Positions 1 through 6,825 of a stretch of DNA of 12,545 nucleotides are shown here, piece by piece; position 1 is the first letter of the stretch, and each line of letters begins with the position of its first letter. The stretch lies in contig JBHEPQ010000087.1 of assembly GCA_046260215.1 (NCBI GenBank), forward strand, positions 1 through 12,545. Direction: 5' to 3'. The notes under the pieces are model-generated. The model saw only the letters and a list, made by a program, of their open reading frames with translations, searched no databases and was not told the DNA's origin. The position numbers were made by a program, and so were the translations under genes. Origin of the DNA: Chromatocurvus sp046260215 (lineage in GTDB: Bacteria; Pseudomonadota; Gammaproteobacteria; Pseudomonadales; Halieaceae).

Positions 1-50
1 CCCGCCTGCGCGAGGGACGGAGTCTACGGGCGGAATCCTCGCGTAAAAAT

Positions 51-79
51 ATTACAGTGCATAAGAATTACGCTACTAT
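51..79 (+). promoter_or_regulatory. candidate sigma-70 promoter for dxs
   Basis: ATTACA (51-56) and TACTAT (74-79) are separated by 17 bp, each matching four of six consensus positions. Transcription would start about seven bases after the -10, at or within a base or two of the dxs ATG at 86, giving a leaderless or nearly leaderless message. That would fit the lack of a Shine-Dalgarno upstream of dxs. Both hexamers are imperfect, so this is only a candidate. Positions 1-50 hold nothing else recognisable. Confidence 0.3.
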
Positions 80-85
80 TAGATC

Positions 86-2026
86 ATGTTTTCAGAAATT
101 CCAGCCACGCGCCCCGAAACCCGCCTGCTTGACGAGGTCGACGCCGGCCGCAGTGTCAGAGAATTGTCCCCCGAGGACCTGCTGCAGCTGGCCAACGACC
201 TGCGCGCCTACCTACTCTACACCGTCGGCCAGTCCGGCGGACACTTCGGCGCCGGCCTTGGCGTGATCGAGCTGACCATTGCCCTGCACCACATTTACAA
301 CACACCCAACGACAGGATCGTCTGGGATGTGGGCCACCAGGCCTATCCCCACAAGATACTCACCGGGCGCATGCAACGAATGCACAGCATGCGCCAGGCG
401 GGGGGTCTTTCCGGCTTTCCAAAACGCAGCGAGAGCAAATACGACACCTTCGGCGTCGGCCACTCCTCCACCAGTATTTCCGCGGCCATGGGCATGGCGC
501 TGGCCGCGCGCGCGCAGGGGCTCGACCGCAAGGCGGTAGCGGTGATCGGTGATGGCGCCATCACCGGCGGCATGGCCTTTGAAGCGCTCGCCCACGCCGG
601 CCACGTGCGACCCGACATGCTGGTGATACTCAACGACAACCAGATGTCCATCGGCTACAACACCGGCGGCCTGGCTGCCTATTTCGCCAAGATCTGGGCC
701 AGCAGGACCTACATCACCATGCGCGAGGGCAGCAAACGGGTGCTCAAAAAAATCAGGCCCGCATGGGATCTGGTCAAGCGCACTGAAGAGCACATGAAGG
801 GTATGGTTGCCCCGGGTACCCTGTTCGAGGAACTCGGCTGGCACTATATAGGGCCGATAGACGGTCACGATATGCCGCAGCTGGTGCAGACCCTGGAAAA
901 TATGCGTGACCTCAAGGGCCCCCAGTTCCTGCACATCTGCACCATGAAGGGAAAGGGCTACAGGCCCGCCGAGGCGGACCCGGTCGGCTTTCACGCCATC
1001 AACAAGATCGAATCGCGCAAGGAACTCGCGCCAGCACCCGCGCCGGTGTCGCCCAGGCCCAAACCGCCCAAGTACCAGGACGTGTTCGGTCGCTGGCTGT
1101 GCGACATGGCGCGGCAGGACGACAAGCTCCTCGCCGTCACTCCCGCGATGTGTGAAGGCTCAGGCATGGTCGAGTTTGCCAGGGAGTATCCGGATCGCTT
1201 CTACGACGTCGCCATCGCTGAACAGCACGCCGTGACGCTGGCCGCCGGCATGGCCTGCGACGGCGTCAAGCCTGTGGTGGCCATCTACTCCACCTTTCTG
1301 CAGCGCGCCTACGACCAGCTGATCCACGACGTTGCCCTGCAGAAACTCGACGTCACCTTTGCCATCGACCGCGCCGGGCTGGTTGGCCAGGACGGCCCCA
1401 CGCACCACGGCGCGTTCGATCTCAGCTACCTGCGCTGCATCCCGAACATGGTGGTTGGCGCCCCCTCCGACGAGAACGAATGCCGGCAGATGCTTTACAC
1501 GGCCTACCAACACAAGGGGCCCGCCGCCATCCGCTATCCCCGCGGCAACGGCACCGGTGCATTGATAGAAAACAGCATGATCGCCCTGGAGATCGGCAAG
1601 GGCGTGATAGTGAGAAAGGGCCAGGGCGTGGCCATACTCAATTTCGGTGCCTTGCTCGACCAGGCCCTCGAGGCCGCAGAGACGCTCGATTCCAGCGTCA
1701 TCGACATGCGCTGGGTGAAGCCCATGGACGAGGCGCTGGTGCTGGAGTTGGCCGTTTCCCACGAGCTGATCGTAACGCTTGAGGAAAATGCTGCGGCCGG
1801 TGGTGCAGGTAGTGCTGTCCAGGAGCTACTGCAGGCAAATGGTGTGGCGACCCCCGTGGCGATTATGGGTATTCCGGACAATTTCCAGGAGCATGGGGAT
1901 CAGAATGCGCTGCGGGCGCTGGCGGGCTTGAGTGCTGAGGGAGTTTGTAGGGTTGTTGGGGACATGATAAGTCAGAAGAGCGTATTGACAGAGACAGTAA
2001 GAGAATCTGTGCCCTTACAGAGATGA
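86..2026 (+). CDS. dxs: 1-deoxy-D-xylulose-5-phosphate synthase
   Basis: This thiamine-diphosphate enzyme condenses pyruvate and glyceraldehyde 3-phosphate to 1-deoxyxylulose 5-phosphate, the entry to the cytosolic MEP isoprenoid pathway and a precursor for thiamine and pyridoxal. The 646-residue product aligns along its length with E. coli and Pseudomonas Dxs. Visible landmarks are GGHFGAGLG (about 51-59, active-site His53), the cofactor motif from GDGA (155-158) to NDN (183-185), catalytic Glu379 in AEQHAV, Tyr401 and Arg407 in AIYSTFLQRAYDQ, and Asp436/His440 in GQDGPTH. A Pro-rich linker lies at about 315-330. The family is usually about 620-630 residues; the last 15-18 residues here are extra and use rare-looking codons (AGA, ATA, GTA, TTA). 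The ATG at 86 fits the homologous N-terminus, but no good Shine-Dalgarno precedes it. dxs normally follows ispA; here it comes before xseB. Confidence 0.98.
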   Translation: MFSEIPATRPETRLLDEVDAGRSVRELSPEDLLQLANDLRAYLLYTVGQSGGHFGAGLGVIELTIALHHIYNTPNDRIVWDVGHQAYPHKILTGRMQRMHSMRQAGGLSGFPKRSESKYDTFGVGHSSTSISAAMGMALAARAQGLDRKAVAVIGDGAITGGMAFEALAHAGHVRPDMLVILNDNQMSIGYNTGGLAAYFAKIWASRTYITMREGSKRVLKKIRPAWDLVKRTEEHMKGMVAPGTLFEELGWHYIGPIDGHDMPQLVQTLENMRDLKGPQFLHICTMKGKGYRPAEADPVGFHAINKIESRKELAPAPAPVSPRPKPPKYQDVFGRWLCDMARQDDKLLAVTPAMCEGSGMVEFAREYPDRFYDVAIAEQHAVTLAAGMACDGVKPVVAIYSTFLQRAYDQLIHDVALQKLDVTFAIDRAGLVGQDGPTHHGAFDLSYLRCIPNMVVGAPSDENECRQMLYTAYQHKGPAAIRYPRGNGTGALIENSMIALEIGKGVIVRKGQGVAILNFGALLDQALEAAETLDSSVIDMRWVKPMDEALVLELAVSHELIVTLEENAAAGGAGSAVQELLQANGVATPVAIMGIPDNFQEHGDQNALRALAGLSAEGVCRVVGDMISQKSVLTETVRESVPLQR

Positions 2027-2162
2027 TTACCGGTAGTCGCTGGCTTTCCTTCGCCCGACACTCGTTTCAGCGGAAAACAGTGAATCGGTGTATTTAAGTC
2101 CTGGATTAAAAACTGTGGTTTGATGGCCTGCTGCAGACGCGGCGGGTCTCGAGGTTGGTAAT
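2027..2162. other. AT-richer dxs-xseB spacer
   Basis: This 136-bp spacer contains no ORF that looks real and is visibly less GC-rich than its surroundings. It has a loose inverted repeat, ACAGT (2077-2081) and ACTGT (2112-2116), but no stem plus T-run of terminator type. Near its end GAGG (2151-2154) sits 8 bases before the xseB GTG. The low-GC character begins inside the last 30 or so codons of dxs, so the whole segment may mark an old rearrangement junction. Confidence 0.5.
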
Positions 2163-2444
2163 GTGAATGAGAATGACACAGCAGCTGTAGGCGGCGTTAC
2201 TATTTCGGTCGAAACCACCCTCTCCAAACTCGAACAAATCCTCCAGCGCATGGAATCCGAGGAGCAACCCCTGGAAGCCTCGCTGGCCGATTTCGAGGAG
2301 GGCATCCGCCTTACCCGCCTGGCGCAGAAAACGCTCGCAGAAGCAGAGCAGAAAGTACAGCTGCTGACGGAAAACAGCAGTGGTGAACCGCAGGTCTCTA
2401 CTCTGGCGGTCCCGGATGAAGACAATGGCGATGACGGGCAGTGA
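2163..2444 (+). CDS. xseB: exodeoxyribonuclease VII small subunit
   Basis: This is the small subunit of exonuclease VII. It binds several-to-one to XseA, and the complex degrades single-stranded DNA in the cytoplasm. The 93-residue product has the family core at about 19-70: a helical hairpin starting LSKLEQILQRME, then PLEASLADFEEGIRLTR, then a helix ending AEQKVQLL. An acidic, low-complexity tail (DEDNGDDGQ) follows, as is common in the family. The start is GTG at 2163 with GAGG eight bases upstream. An overlapping ATG at 2161 is followed at once by TGA, so it cannot be the start. The gene precedes ispA by 36 bp, the usual xseB-ispA pairing. Confidence 0.93.
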   Translation: MNENDTAAVGGVTISVETTLSKLEQILQRMESEEQPLEASLADFEEGIRLTRLAQKTLAEAEQKVQLLTENSSGEPQVSTLAVPDEDNGDDGQ

Positions 2445-2455
2445 TACCCAGCTTC

Positions 2456-2489
2456 AAGAAACCATGAGCCTGAAGAAACCATGAGCCTG
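2456..2489 (+). repeat. perfect 17-bp tandem duplication at the ispA start
   Basis: AAGAAACCATGAGCCTG occurs twice with no gap (2456-2472 and 2473-2489), duplicating the ispA ATG and the sequence before it. The first ATG (2464) opens a six-codon reading frame, MSLKKP, whose TGA (2482-2484) overlaps the true ispA ATG (2481-2483) as ATGA. Because 17 is not a multiple of three, the first copy is out of frame with ispA. The structure is direct from the sequence; any regulatory effect is inference. Confidence 0.95.
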
Positions 2490-3374
2490 GAGCGCGATCA
2501 GCAGCGCTTCGCCGACGCCGTCAGGCGCCTGATAACAGGCGAACTGGCAGCCGGCTACTCCGGTCCATCAGTCCCGGAATCGCTGGTGAGAGCCATCAAT
2601 TACGCGGTCACCGGCGAGGGCAAGCGCATCCGCCCGATACTCGTCTATCGCGCGGCGATGGCGATTACAGAGCAGAACTCGCCGGCGCTCGACTATGCGG
2701 CGCTGGCGCTGGAGATGGTGCACACGTACTCCCTGATCCACGACGACCTGCCGGCCATGGATAACGATGATCTGCGTCGCGGCCGTCCCACCCTGCATCG
2801 CGCGTTTGACGAGGCCACGGCGATTCTGGTCGGCGACGGACTGCAGGTGCTTGCGTTTTCGATGATCGCCCACGCGCCAGACCTGACCTCGGGACAGCGG
2901 GTTTCGATGATCGACCGGCTCGCGCTGGCGTCGGGATTCAATGGCATGGTTGGCGGTCAGTATCGGGACATAGAGGCCACCGGAACGGCCCTGACGCTCC
3001 CCGATCTTCAGGCCATGCACGCCATCAAGACCGGCGCACTGATCCGCGCCGGGCTGGCGCTCGGGGGCATCGCAGCGGGGGGAAGCAAGCCGCAGCTACA
3101 GGCGCTGGATGAATTCGGCCGGCACATCGGGCTGGCCTTCCAGGTGGTGGACGATATTCTCGACGTAGAGAGCGACAGCGCGACCCTCGGCAAGACCGGC
3201 GGCAAGGATGAGGCCGCGCATAAGGCGACCTACGTGAGCCTTCTGGGGCTGGATGGTGCGCGGAGTGAAGCCGGGCGCCTGCTGTCCGCCGCGATGGCGG
3301 CACTTGAGGGCTTTGGCGCTCCGGCAGAGCCTCTGCGGGAGCTGGCCGGGTTCATCGTGCAGAGAAAGCTTTAG
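2481..3374 (+). CDS. ispA: (2E,6E)-farnesyl diphosphate synthase
   Basis: This prenyltransferase joins isopentenyl diphosphate to dimethylallyl and then geranyl diphosphate to give C15 farnesyl diphosphate for quinones, undecaprenyl phosphate and heme O. The 297-residue product has GEGKRIRP (45-52), the first Asp-rich motif DDLPAMD (88-94) followed by NDDLRRGRPT, the Gln-containing GGQYRDIE (158-165), the KT motif at 183-184 and the second Asp-rich motif DDILD (224-228). Tyr83, five residues before the first motif, is the aromatic residue that limits product to C15 in bacterial (type II) enzymes. The length matches E. coli IspA (299). The start at 2481 lies in the second copy of a 17-bp tandem duplication and is preceded only by a weak AAGAA. 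It ends 16 bp from the convergent ribA stop. Confidence 0.97.
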   Translation: MSLERDQQRFADAVRRLITGELAAGYSGPSVPESLVRAINYAVTGEGKRIRPILVYRAAMAITEQNSPALDYAALALEMVHTYSLIHDDLPAMDNDDLRRGRPTLHRAFDEATAILVGDGLQVLAFSMIAHAPDLTSGQRVSMIDRLALASGFNGMVGGQYRDIEATGTALTLPDLQAMHAIKTGALIRAGLALGGIAAGGSKPQLQALDEFGRHIGLAFQVVDDILDVESDSATLGKTGGKDEAAHKATYVSLLGLDGARSEAGRLLSAAMAALEGFGAPAEPLRELAGFIVQRKL

Positions 3375-3396
3375 TCGCACCCGGAAAGCGTTAGTC
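3364..3396. repeat. 13-bp near-repeat spanning the convergent stops
   Basis: GAAAGCTTTAGTC (3364-3376) and GAAAGCGTTAGTC (3384-3396) differ at one base and are offset by 20 bp. The first carries the ispA TAG; the second carries the reverse complement of the ribA TAA. The spacer has no terminator-like stem with a T-run: GCACCCG and CGGGCTGC could pair only with a bulge. Confidence 0.6.
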
Positions 3397-4014
3397 ACGG
3401 GCTGCGGCGTCAGACCCATCCAGATCTTTCCCCAGCATGTGCCCCAGCTTGGCGCCCTTGGTGCGCAGGTACTTCTCATTATGCGGATTGCTGGCCGTTT
3501 CAATCGGCAGGCGATGGCGCACATCGATATTCAGCCCGGACAGGGCCATGACCTTGCGCGGGTTGTTGGTCATGAGATCCACCGAGCGTATTCCCAGGTG
3601 CGCGAACATCGGTCCGAGTATGCTGTAATCGCGCATATCCGCACCAAAGCCCAGGCGTTCGTTGGCCTGCACGGTATCGGCTCCCGCGTCCTGCAGGCGA
3701 TAGGCCTTGATCTTGTTCAACAGCCCGATGCCACGGCCTTCCTGGCGCAGGTAAAACAAAGCACCCCGCCCCTCGCGGGCGATTGCCTGCAGCGCGGCAC
3801 GCAGCTGATTGCCACAATCACAGCGCAGACTGAACAGGGCATCACCCGTCAGACACTCCGAGTGGACCCGGGCCAGAACCGGCTCCCCATCATCGACCTT
3901 GCCCATGGTGAGAACCACATGCTCCTTGTTTGCAGCGGGGTCCTCGAAACCATGCATGATGAAGTCGCCCCATTCAGTGGGGAGGCGGGAAGATTCAACG
4001 AAACGCACTGACAC
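3391..4014 (-). CDS. ribA: GTP cyclohydrolase II
   Basis: This zinc enzyme opens GTP to 2,5-diamino-6-ribosylamino-4(3H)-pyrimidinone 5'-phosphate, formate and pyrophosphate, the first step of riboflavin synthesis. The proposed start is GTG at 4014, giving 207 residues. HSECLTGDALFSLRCDCG then places the zinc cysteines at 54, 65 and 67, and the Tyr of LLNKIKAY at 105, exactly the E. coli RibA numbers; RQEGRGIGLLNK and TNNPRKV are also intact. A longer frame from the paired ATGs at 4044/4041 would add ten residues with no counterpart in E. coli or Pseudomonas RibA, and a -10 element overlaps it. AGG lies eight bases before the GTG. This is the only intact cyclohydrolase II in the window, so the RibBX-type protein nearby need not supply the activity. 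Confidence 0.95.
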   Translation of the reverse strand: MSVRFVESSRLPTEWGDFIMHGFEDPAANKEHVVLTMGKVDDGEPVLARVHSECLTGDALFSLRCDCGNQLRAALQAIAREGRGALFYLRQEGRGIGLLNKIKAYRLQDAGADTVQANERLGFGADMRDYSILGPMFAHLGIRSVDLMTNNPRKVMALSGLNIDVRHRLPIETASNPHNEKYLRTKGAKLGHMLGKDLDGSDAAARD

Positions 4015-4042
4015 ACGGTAGGCCTGAAATAAAAGGTTCATC

Positions 4043-4051
4043 ATTCTAGCA
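4043..4051 (-). promoter_or_regulatory. candidate extended -10 promoter for ribA
   Basis: Read on the minus strand, TGCTAGAAT combines an extended -10 TGn with TAGAAT (5 of 6 consensus). The expected start near 4036 would give a leader of about 22 bases before the GTG at 4014 and would exclude the ATGs at 4044 and 4041 from the message. No good -35 is seen at the usual distance, as expected for extended -10 promoters. It lets ribA be transcribed independently of the long upstream operon. Confidence 0.45.
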
Positions 4052-4195
4052 AGGGTGAGCCGCTTCAGCGACCTAAAGCCAGAAACCGTGGGTCAAAAAG
4101 CCGCGCGCATGGCACTTCCCGTGGAAAAGATCAGTCCGACGCGTCAGGCTATACATCGACAAGCGAGATCGACATGCGACATGCGACACGCACGA
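4052..4195. other. spacer between the protease gene and ribA
   Basis: No gene is seen here. Three 7-bp units lie in tandem just past the protease stop: GACATGC (4171-4177), GACATGC (4178-4184) and GACACGC (4185-4191). On the minus strand a GCC...GGC stem of only 3 bp precedes five T at 4099-4095, which is too weak to call a terminator. Confidence 0.5.
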
Positions 4196-4891
4196 TCACC
4201 ATTCACGCGACAGAGAAAGGATACCGTTGCGCTCCTGCAGATTGACGTGCTCGAGAAACGTCATGCCCAGGAGGATCATGCGTGGGTATTCGCCGTCGAG
4301 CACCGTTGCACGCACGTTGTCGACGCGTATACCCCCGACGTCTACGGAATCAAGCTGCACCGAGCGACCGACAAGGGTGTTGCCAGCGGTCTCTACCCGG
4401 GTCGCTTTGCCGGTTCCCGGTGCAATTCCAAGCCGCTCGGCCTGTGTGGCATTCATCGCCACAATGTTGGCGCCGGTGTCTACAAGGACGCCGATGCGCC
4501 TGCCATTGATCGTCGCAGTGGTCTGATACTGCATACGGTCGTTGCGGGGGATATCTATCTGGCGCACGCCCGGTGCAGTGAAAGAACCGCTGACCCGGTC
4601 GGATACGCCCACTCGGCGCCGCTCGCCGCCGACCTCCAGAATGGCCTCCTCGGCATTCGCGTCAAGCAGCGTCACGCCGCCTGTCGTCGCCCCTTTGCGC
4701 AACGTATGACGCTGGCCGTCAATCGTCAGCACCACCATACCCGGCATAAGGGCCTCAACACTGATTTGCCCCTGGGCAATCACGCGCACCGCTGGCAGCA
4801 AACATAAAAAAAGCACCAGCAGAATCAGGCCACCCCGGTGGCCGCTGACAGCCTGCATTTTGGCGCGCGCCCTGGAACCGGTGCCGCTCAC
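4196..4891 (-). CDS. secreted/anchored retropepsin-like aspartic protease (clan AA)
   Basis: The product is a probable periplasmic aspartic protease of the retropepsin-like type (DTGA family, single-lobed, presumably dimeric). The 231-residue frame has a basic start, a hydrophobic stretch at about 21-38 (GLILLVLFLCLLPAVRV) and a likely signal cleavage near Ala39. A small beta-rich region (about 41-108) contains VTLLDANAEEAILEVGG and is of a kind often found ahead of this protease. The catalytic loop is VLVDTGAN (Asp138) and the partner hydrophobic motif LLGMTFLEHV (207-216). The start is taken as GTG at 4891: its GTGA overlaps the pgpA stop and GGAG lies seven bases upstream. ATG at 4858 (220 residues) is the alternative and also keeps the signal segment. 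Substrate and role are unknown; coupling to pgpA suggests co-expression with an envelope lipid gene. Confidence 0.85.
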   Translation of the reverse strand: MSGTGSRARAKMQAVSGHRGGLILLVLFLCLLPAVRVIAQGQISVEALMPGMVVLTIDGQRHTLRKGATTGGVTLLDANAEEAILEVGGERRRVGVSDRVSGSFTAPGVRQIDIPRNDRMQYQTTATINGRRIGVLVDTGANIVAMNATQAERLGIAPGTGKATRVETAGNTLVGRSVQLDSVDVGGIRVDNVRATVLDGEYPRMILLGMTFLEHVNLQERNGILSLSREW

Positions 4892-5409
4892 GCGAGCGCT
4901 CCGGTTTCCCGGGCGAGAAAAATAGCCACATGCAGGGTTGCGCAGCTGAAAACACCCGCCACCACATCGTCGATCATAATGCCAAAGCCACCACCGACGT
5001 GACGGTCGAGTGGCCCGATGGGCCAGGGCTTGGTGATATCGAAAATCCGGAACACGATAAACCCGAGAATGATCCATACCGGCTCGGCAGGCACGGCCCA
5101 CAGCGCTATCCAGAGCCCCACGAACTCGTCCCAGACAATCCCCGAATGGTCATGAACGCCGAGCTCTTCGCTGGCCCTGTCACAGATCCAGACGCCGACG
5201 AGCGCGGCCGCAAGCACGATAGCGGAATACAGCCACAGAGGTGCCTGGGCAAACGACAGGTAGAGGGGCACGGCCACCAGCGTACCGACGGTACCGGGGG
5301 CCCGTCGCGACAGACCAGAGCCAAACCCGAAGGCAAGAAACTGGGTTGGACTGCGAAACGGTCGCGGCGACCTGGGGCTGTTGGTTGAAGTCCTGTTGGT
5401 TGGAGTCAA
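4888..5409 (-). CDS. pgpA: phosphatidylglycerophosphatase A
   Basis: This inner-membrane enzyme dephosphorylates phosphatidylglycerophosphate to phosphatidylglycerol. Family landmarks, numbered from the chosen start, are FLAFGFGSGLS (24-34), APGTVGTL, HDHSGIVWDEFVG with the conserved Asp-Glu, KPWPIGPLDR and the signature GGFGIMIDDVVAG; hydrophobic segments lie between them. The TTG at 5409 gives 173 residues, nearly the E. coli length (172). An in-frame GTG at 5499 would add 30 residues and overlap thiL by 47 bp; an AGGG sits eight bases before it, so it cannot be excluded. The family, strand and stop are firm and the start is not. The N-terminal tail carries a 15-bp tandem duplication encoding TPTNRTSTNS. 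Its stop overlaps the protease start by 4 bp. Confidence 0.93.
   Translation of the reverse strand: MTPTNRTSTNSPRSPRPFRSPTQFLAFGFGSGLSRRAPGTVGTLVAVPLYLSFAQAPLWLYSAIVLAAALVGVWICDRASEELGVHDHSGIVWDEFVGLWIALWAVPAEPVWIILGFIVFRIFDITKPWPIGPLDRHVGGGFGIMIDDVVAGVFSCATLHVAIFLARETGALA
5378..5407. repeat. 15-bp tandem duplication in the pgpA N-terminal codons
   Basis: CTGTTGGTTGAAGTC (5378-5392) and CTGTTGGTTGGAGTC (5393-5407) are adjacent and differ at one base. They keep the pgpA frame and give the repeated five-residue unit TPTNR/TSTNS in the variable tail before the conserved domain. Confidence 0.9.
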
Positions 5410-5452
5410 GGGAACACTCGGATAAACCCTGGCTGCGTCAGTGTAATCAACT

Positions 5453-6376
5453 TCAGAAATGGGTGTAACCCGGCTGTTCGGGAATCGACGCGTCTGCACA
5501 GCGAACGCCCTGACCCTCAGTCACACTGCCGATCCGGGTAAAGCCCTCGGGGGGCAACAGATCCACAGGCACAGTAATACACAGCTCGTAGTCGTCACCA
5601 CCGCCCAGGGCCCAGGCCAGCTGCTGCTGGCGATCCGGGTGGCTGCGCAGGGCCGCTGATAAAGGCAGGGCAGCCGCCTGGATCTCAACGGCGCAACCGC
5701 TGGCGGCGGCGATGTGACCGAGATCCTGGATCAGACCATCAGAGACATCGACGGCCGCCGAGGCGATACCGCTCAGCTTTTCACCCAGAACCAGGCGTGG
5801 CGTGGGACGGTAGTAGCGATCCAGCAAGTATTCACCCTGTACAGCCTCGGGCTGCCATCGGGACTGCAGGAGGGCAAGGCCGGCAGCAGCGTCGCCCAGG
5901 GTGCCCGAGACGAACACCGCGTCACCGGGTTGCGCGCCACTGCGCAGCAGCGCCGCGCCGCACTCAACCACCCCGAACACCTGCACCGAGATCACGCAGG
6001 GACCGCGCGTCGTGTCGCCCCCCACCAGCGGCAATCGAAATGCCGTACTCGCCTGACCGAGACCCTCACTGAAGGCGTGCAGCCAGAAATCATCGGCATC
6101 CGGCAGCGTCAGCGCAAGCGTCATGGCCAGGGGCCGGGCCCCCATCGCCGCGAGATCGCTGGCGGCCACGGCGACACAGCGATAGCCGATGTCCTCGGGA
6201 AAGGTATCGTCGGGAAAATGCACCCCTTCCACCAGCGTATCGACAGAGGCCACCAGTTCGCAGCCTTCGGGGACCGACAGGATCGCGGCGTCATCACCCA
6301 CGCCAAGGCTGACACCGGGGCCACGACCTAAGGCCGAGAAGTGGCGGGCGATCAGTTCGAACTCGCCGACGCGCAT
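5453..6376 (-). CDS. thiL: thiamine-monophosphate kinase
   Basis: This kinase phosphorylates thiamine monophosphate with ATP to form thiamine diphosphate, the cofactor that Dxs (also in this window) needs. The 307-residue product belongs to the AIR synthase/PurM-like superfamily. Visible motifs are GVGDDAAI (25-32), SVDTLVEGVHF (44-54), AASDLAAMGARP (71-82), GGDTTRGP (119-126), AVDVSDGL (208-215) and GGGDDYEL (258-265). The acidic residues in these motifs bind Mg-ATP in the family. Length is normal (E. coli 325). The ATG shares one base with the nusB stop (TGATG), so translation is probably coupled. nusB-thiL-pgpA is a classic gammaproteobacterial order. Confidence 0.97.
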   Translation of the reverse strand: MRVGEFELIARHFSALGRGPGVSLGVGDDAAILSVPEGCELVASVDTLVEGVHFPDDTFPEDIGYRCVAVAASDLAAMGARPLAMTLALTLPDADDFWLHAFSEGLGQASTAFRLPLVGGDTTRGPCVISVQVFGVVECGAALLRSGAQPGDAVFVSGTLGDAAAGLALLQSRWQPEAVQGEYLLDRYYRPTPRLVLGEKLSGIASAAVDVSDGLIQDLGHIAAASGCAVEIQAAALPLSAALRSHPDRQQQLAWALGGGDDYELCITVPVDLLPPEGFTRIGSVTEGQGVRCADASIPEQPGYTHF

Positions 6377-6822
6377 CAGGTGTGTACGTTCACTTCCACG
6401 CTGCGCAGATCGCGCGCCAGGCGGTCCAGCACGCCGTTGATGTACCTGTGGCCATCAGTCGCGCCGAATTTTTTTGCCAACGCCACCGCCTCATTGATAA
6501 CCACGCGATAGGGAACGTCGATGCGCTGTTTCAGCTCCCAGGTTCCCATGCGCAGCAGCGTGCGCTCGATGGGGTCGAGCTCGTCCAGTCGACGGTCGAG
6601 CAAGGGCTCAAAAGCGCTGTCGAGTTCGTCCACACAGGCCGGGACGCCATGCAGCAGCGCCTGGAAATACGCGAGGTCGACATGGCCGAAATCGTAGTCG
6701 CTGCGAAACTCCGCCTCAATGACGTTTACCGCGGAACCCGCCATGTACCACTGGTACAGGGCCTGCATCGCGTAGTGGCGCGCCTTGCGACGGTGCGCCG
6801 CCATGAGATTGTGATCGCCCAC
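6376..6822 (-). CDS. nusB: transcription antitermination factor NusB
   Basis: NusB with NusE (S10) binds boxA RNA and supports antitermination and processing of rRNA transcripts. The 148-residue all-helical product has the Arg-rich start RRKARHYAMQALYQW, LLHGVPACVDELD, the conserved core LDELDPIERTLLRMGTWEL and the C-terminal VVINEAVALAKKFGATDGHRYINGVLD. The start is GTG at 6822, three bases past the ribH stop, with GGA seven bases upstream. An in-frame ATG at 6804 would give a protein starting MAAHRRKAR, closer to the E. coli N-terminus, but without a Shine-Dalgarno. Placement between ribH and thiL is the usual one. Confidence 0.97.
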   Translation of the reverse strand: MGDHNLMAAHRRKARHYAMQALYQWYMAGSAVNVIEAEFRSDYDFGHVDLAYFQALLHGVPACVDELDSAFEPLLDRRLDELDPIERTLLRMGTWELKQRIDVPYRVVINEAVALAKKFGATDGHRYINGVLDRLARDLRSVEVNVHT

Positions 6823-6825
6823 GGT

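Noticed and set aside
57..266. 69-codon + frame from an ATG at 57
   Set aside because: Wrong frame relative to dxs, which it overlaps almost entirely; no motif.
3375..3390. Bidirectional terminator between ispA and ribA
   Set aside because: Only 16 bp separate the stops, and the best stem needs a bulge and lacks a T-run on either strand.
4095..4113. Possible rho-independent terminator after the protease gene (minus strand)
   Set aside because: The stem is only 3 bp before five T.
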